Source: CBDCWO01 sp965223405 (lineage in GTDB: Bacteria > Bacteroidota > Bacteroidia > Chitinophagales > Saprospiraceae). Taken from it: a stretch of DNA of 64,000 bases. Under the pieces are notes generated by a model. It saw only the letters and a list, made by a program, of their open reading frames with translations, was not told the DNA's origin and ran no database searches. The stretch lies in NCBI GenBank assembly GCA_965223405.1, contig CBDCWO010000006.1, positions 4,092,001 through 4,156,000 on the forward strand. The letters run 5' to 3'. Shown here piece by piece: positions 63,387-64,000 of the stretch. The position numbers and the translations under genes were made by a program. Every line of letters starts with the position of its first letter. The stretch's first letter is position 1.

Positions 63387-64000
63387 AGAAGAGAAATATG
63401 ACTTGATCGATAAATATTTGCTCGGAGAATTAACTCATGAAGAGCAAAATAAGTTTGACCATCTAATGGAGACAGACTCAGAATTCAAAGAAGAACTTAA
63501 ATTACATCGGGAGGTAAAAGAAGCGTTGATCGAGCGAAAGGTGCAGGAATTTTCTAGTAACGCTAAACATTACATCGGAAATCCAACCAAAATCAACAAG
63601 GGATCTAGGCATAAATTTTCAAAATATTGGTGGATTGTAATGATCTTGATTTTGATATCACTGGCTTTCTATAAATTTAAAGATCGACTAATTAAGCCTA
63701 CCCCGGTGGAATTATTCCATAAATATGCAGCTGCTCCGGAAGAGTTTTATCTGACCAAAGATTATTCCATTACGCGAGATGCGCAAGTAGAACAATCCAA
63801 TGATCAGGATAAACTTGATCGGTTTTTGGAGGATTTGTATCGACAAAAAGACTATCAGCAATTGATTCAATTTTTGACGGATCAGGGGGAAAGATTTTGG
63901 CCGGAGCCTTCTGAATATCACTTTCAACTTGGGGTGTTGTATTTGTTAAGAGATTATAATGAACTGGCTATTTATCATTTGCGTAAGGGATCCAATTCCC
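63376..64000 (+). CDS. Membrane-anchored protein downstream of the sigma factor, possible anti-sigma factor (truncated by window edge)
   Basis: 208 complete codons are visible. The start ATG lies inside the sigma factor gene. The N-terminus (LIDKYLLGELTHEEQNKFDH, then LMETDSEFKEELKLHREV) is the pattern of the Bacteroidota anti-sigma-type cytoplasmic segment, without Cys ligands of a zinc anti-sigma domain. One membrane helix is at about residues 93-112 (WWIVMILILISLAFYKF), and the part after it looks helical, TPR-like (DYQQLIQFL, YHFQLGVLYLLRDYNELAIYHL). Inferred role: control of the sigma factor from the membrane. The rest is beyond 64000. Confidence 0.7.
   Translation, partial: MKHKEEKYDLIDKYLLGELTHEEQNKFDHLMETDSEFKEELKLHREVKEALIERKVQEFSSNAKHYIGNPTKINKGSRHKFSKYWWIVMILILISLAFYKFKDRLIKPTPVELFHKYAAAPEEFYLTKDYSITRDAQVEQSNDQDKLDRFLEDLYRQKDYQQLIQFLTDQGERFWPEPSEYHFQLGVLYLLRDYNELAIYHLRKGSNS

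Overview
The window reads as chromosomal DNA of a Bacteroidota bacterium, most like the Saprospiria/Cytophaga-type environmental lineages. Evidence: two giant surface proteins end in a type B type IX secretion (gliding-motility-associated) C-terminal domain; many lipoproteins have Bacteroidota-style lipoboxes; the gene order miaB / sigma-54 activator / lptE / TPR protein / secG is typical of the phylum; and a few upstream regions carry TAnnTTTG-like -7 elements rather than E. coli-type -10 boxes. I found no rRNA, tRNA, CRISPR array, insertion sequence or phage genes.

Layout. 1-8.4 kb: a truncated secreted beta-propeller gene, an atypical SDR, a D-aminoacylase-like lipoprotein, a POT peptide transporter and a CPA antiporter, then a minus-strand operon (ABC exporter, kynureninase, PD40 lipoprotein; 10198 to 6210). 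10.6-15.4 kb: TrpB2-type enzyme, small membrane protein, GT2 glycosyltransferase, exported amidohydrolase and a small Cys-rich exported protein. 15.4-18.1 kb: a two-component system divergent from the Cys-rich gene, with three hexamers spaced exactly 11 bp apart in the shared upstream region, then a HEAT-like protein. 18.2-29.1 kb: dnaE, metallophosphoesterase, TfoX-like protein, a two-gene redoxin operon, cutC, small envelope proteins, superoxide dismutase and fumarase. 29.3-41.1 kb: two adjacent paralogous giant secreted adhesin-like proteins (1794 and 2038 aa).

41.1-48.6 kb is all minus strand: a sugar kinase plus nucleotidyltransferase pair, a GH9 cellulase-like enzyme, a GNAT acetyltransferase, and groES-groEL. 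48.8-53.3 kb is the tight minus-strand operon miaB, sigma-54 activator, lptE, TPR protein, secG (gaps of 1-2 bp), closed by a terminator. 53.8-57.5 kb: aroE, proline dehydrogenase, M14 carboxypeptidase. 57.8-62.4 kb: a heparan-N-sulfatase-like sulfatase and the xylB-xylA operon. The window ends with an alternative sigma factor overlapping a membrane-anchored protein that runs off the edge.

The gene content fits a heterotroph that degrades polymers and peptides: GH9, sulfatase, xylose isomerase/xylulokinase, carboxypeptidase, peptide transporter, proline dehydrogenase and kynureninase. The most interesting leads are the Cys-rich protein / two-component module with its 11-bp-periodic operator, the tandem giant type IX substrates, a double inverted repeat in front of groES that is not CIRCE, and several families of short intergenic repeats (53.4, 57.6 and 62.5 kb). 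Start codons of dnaE, fumC, the sulfatase and the sigma factor are placed downstream of the longest possible open frame. All functional calls come from reading motifs by eye; no database search was run.
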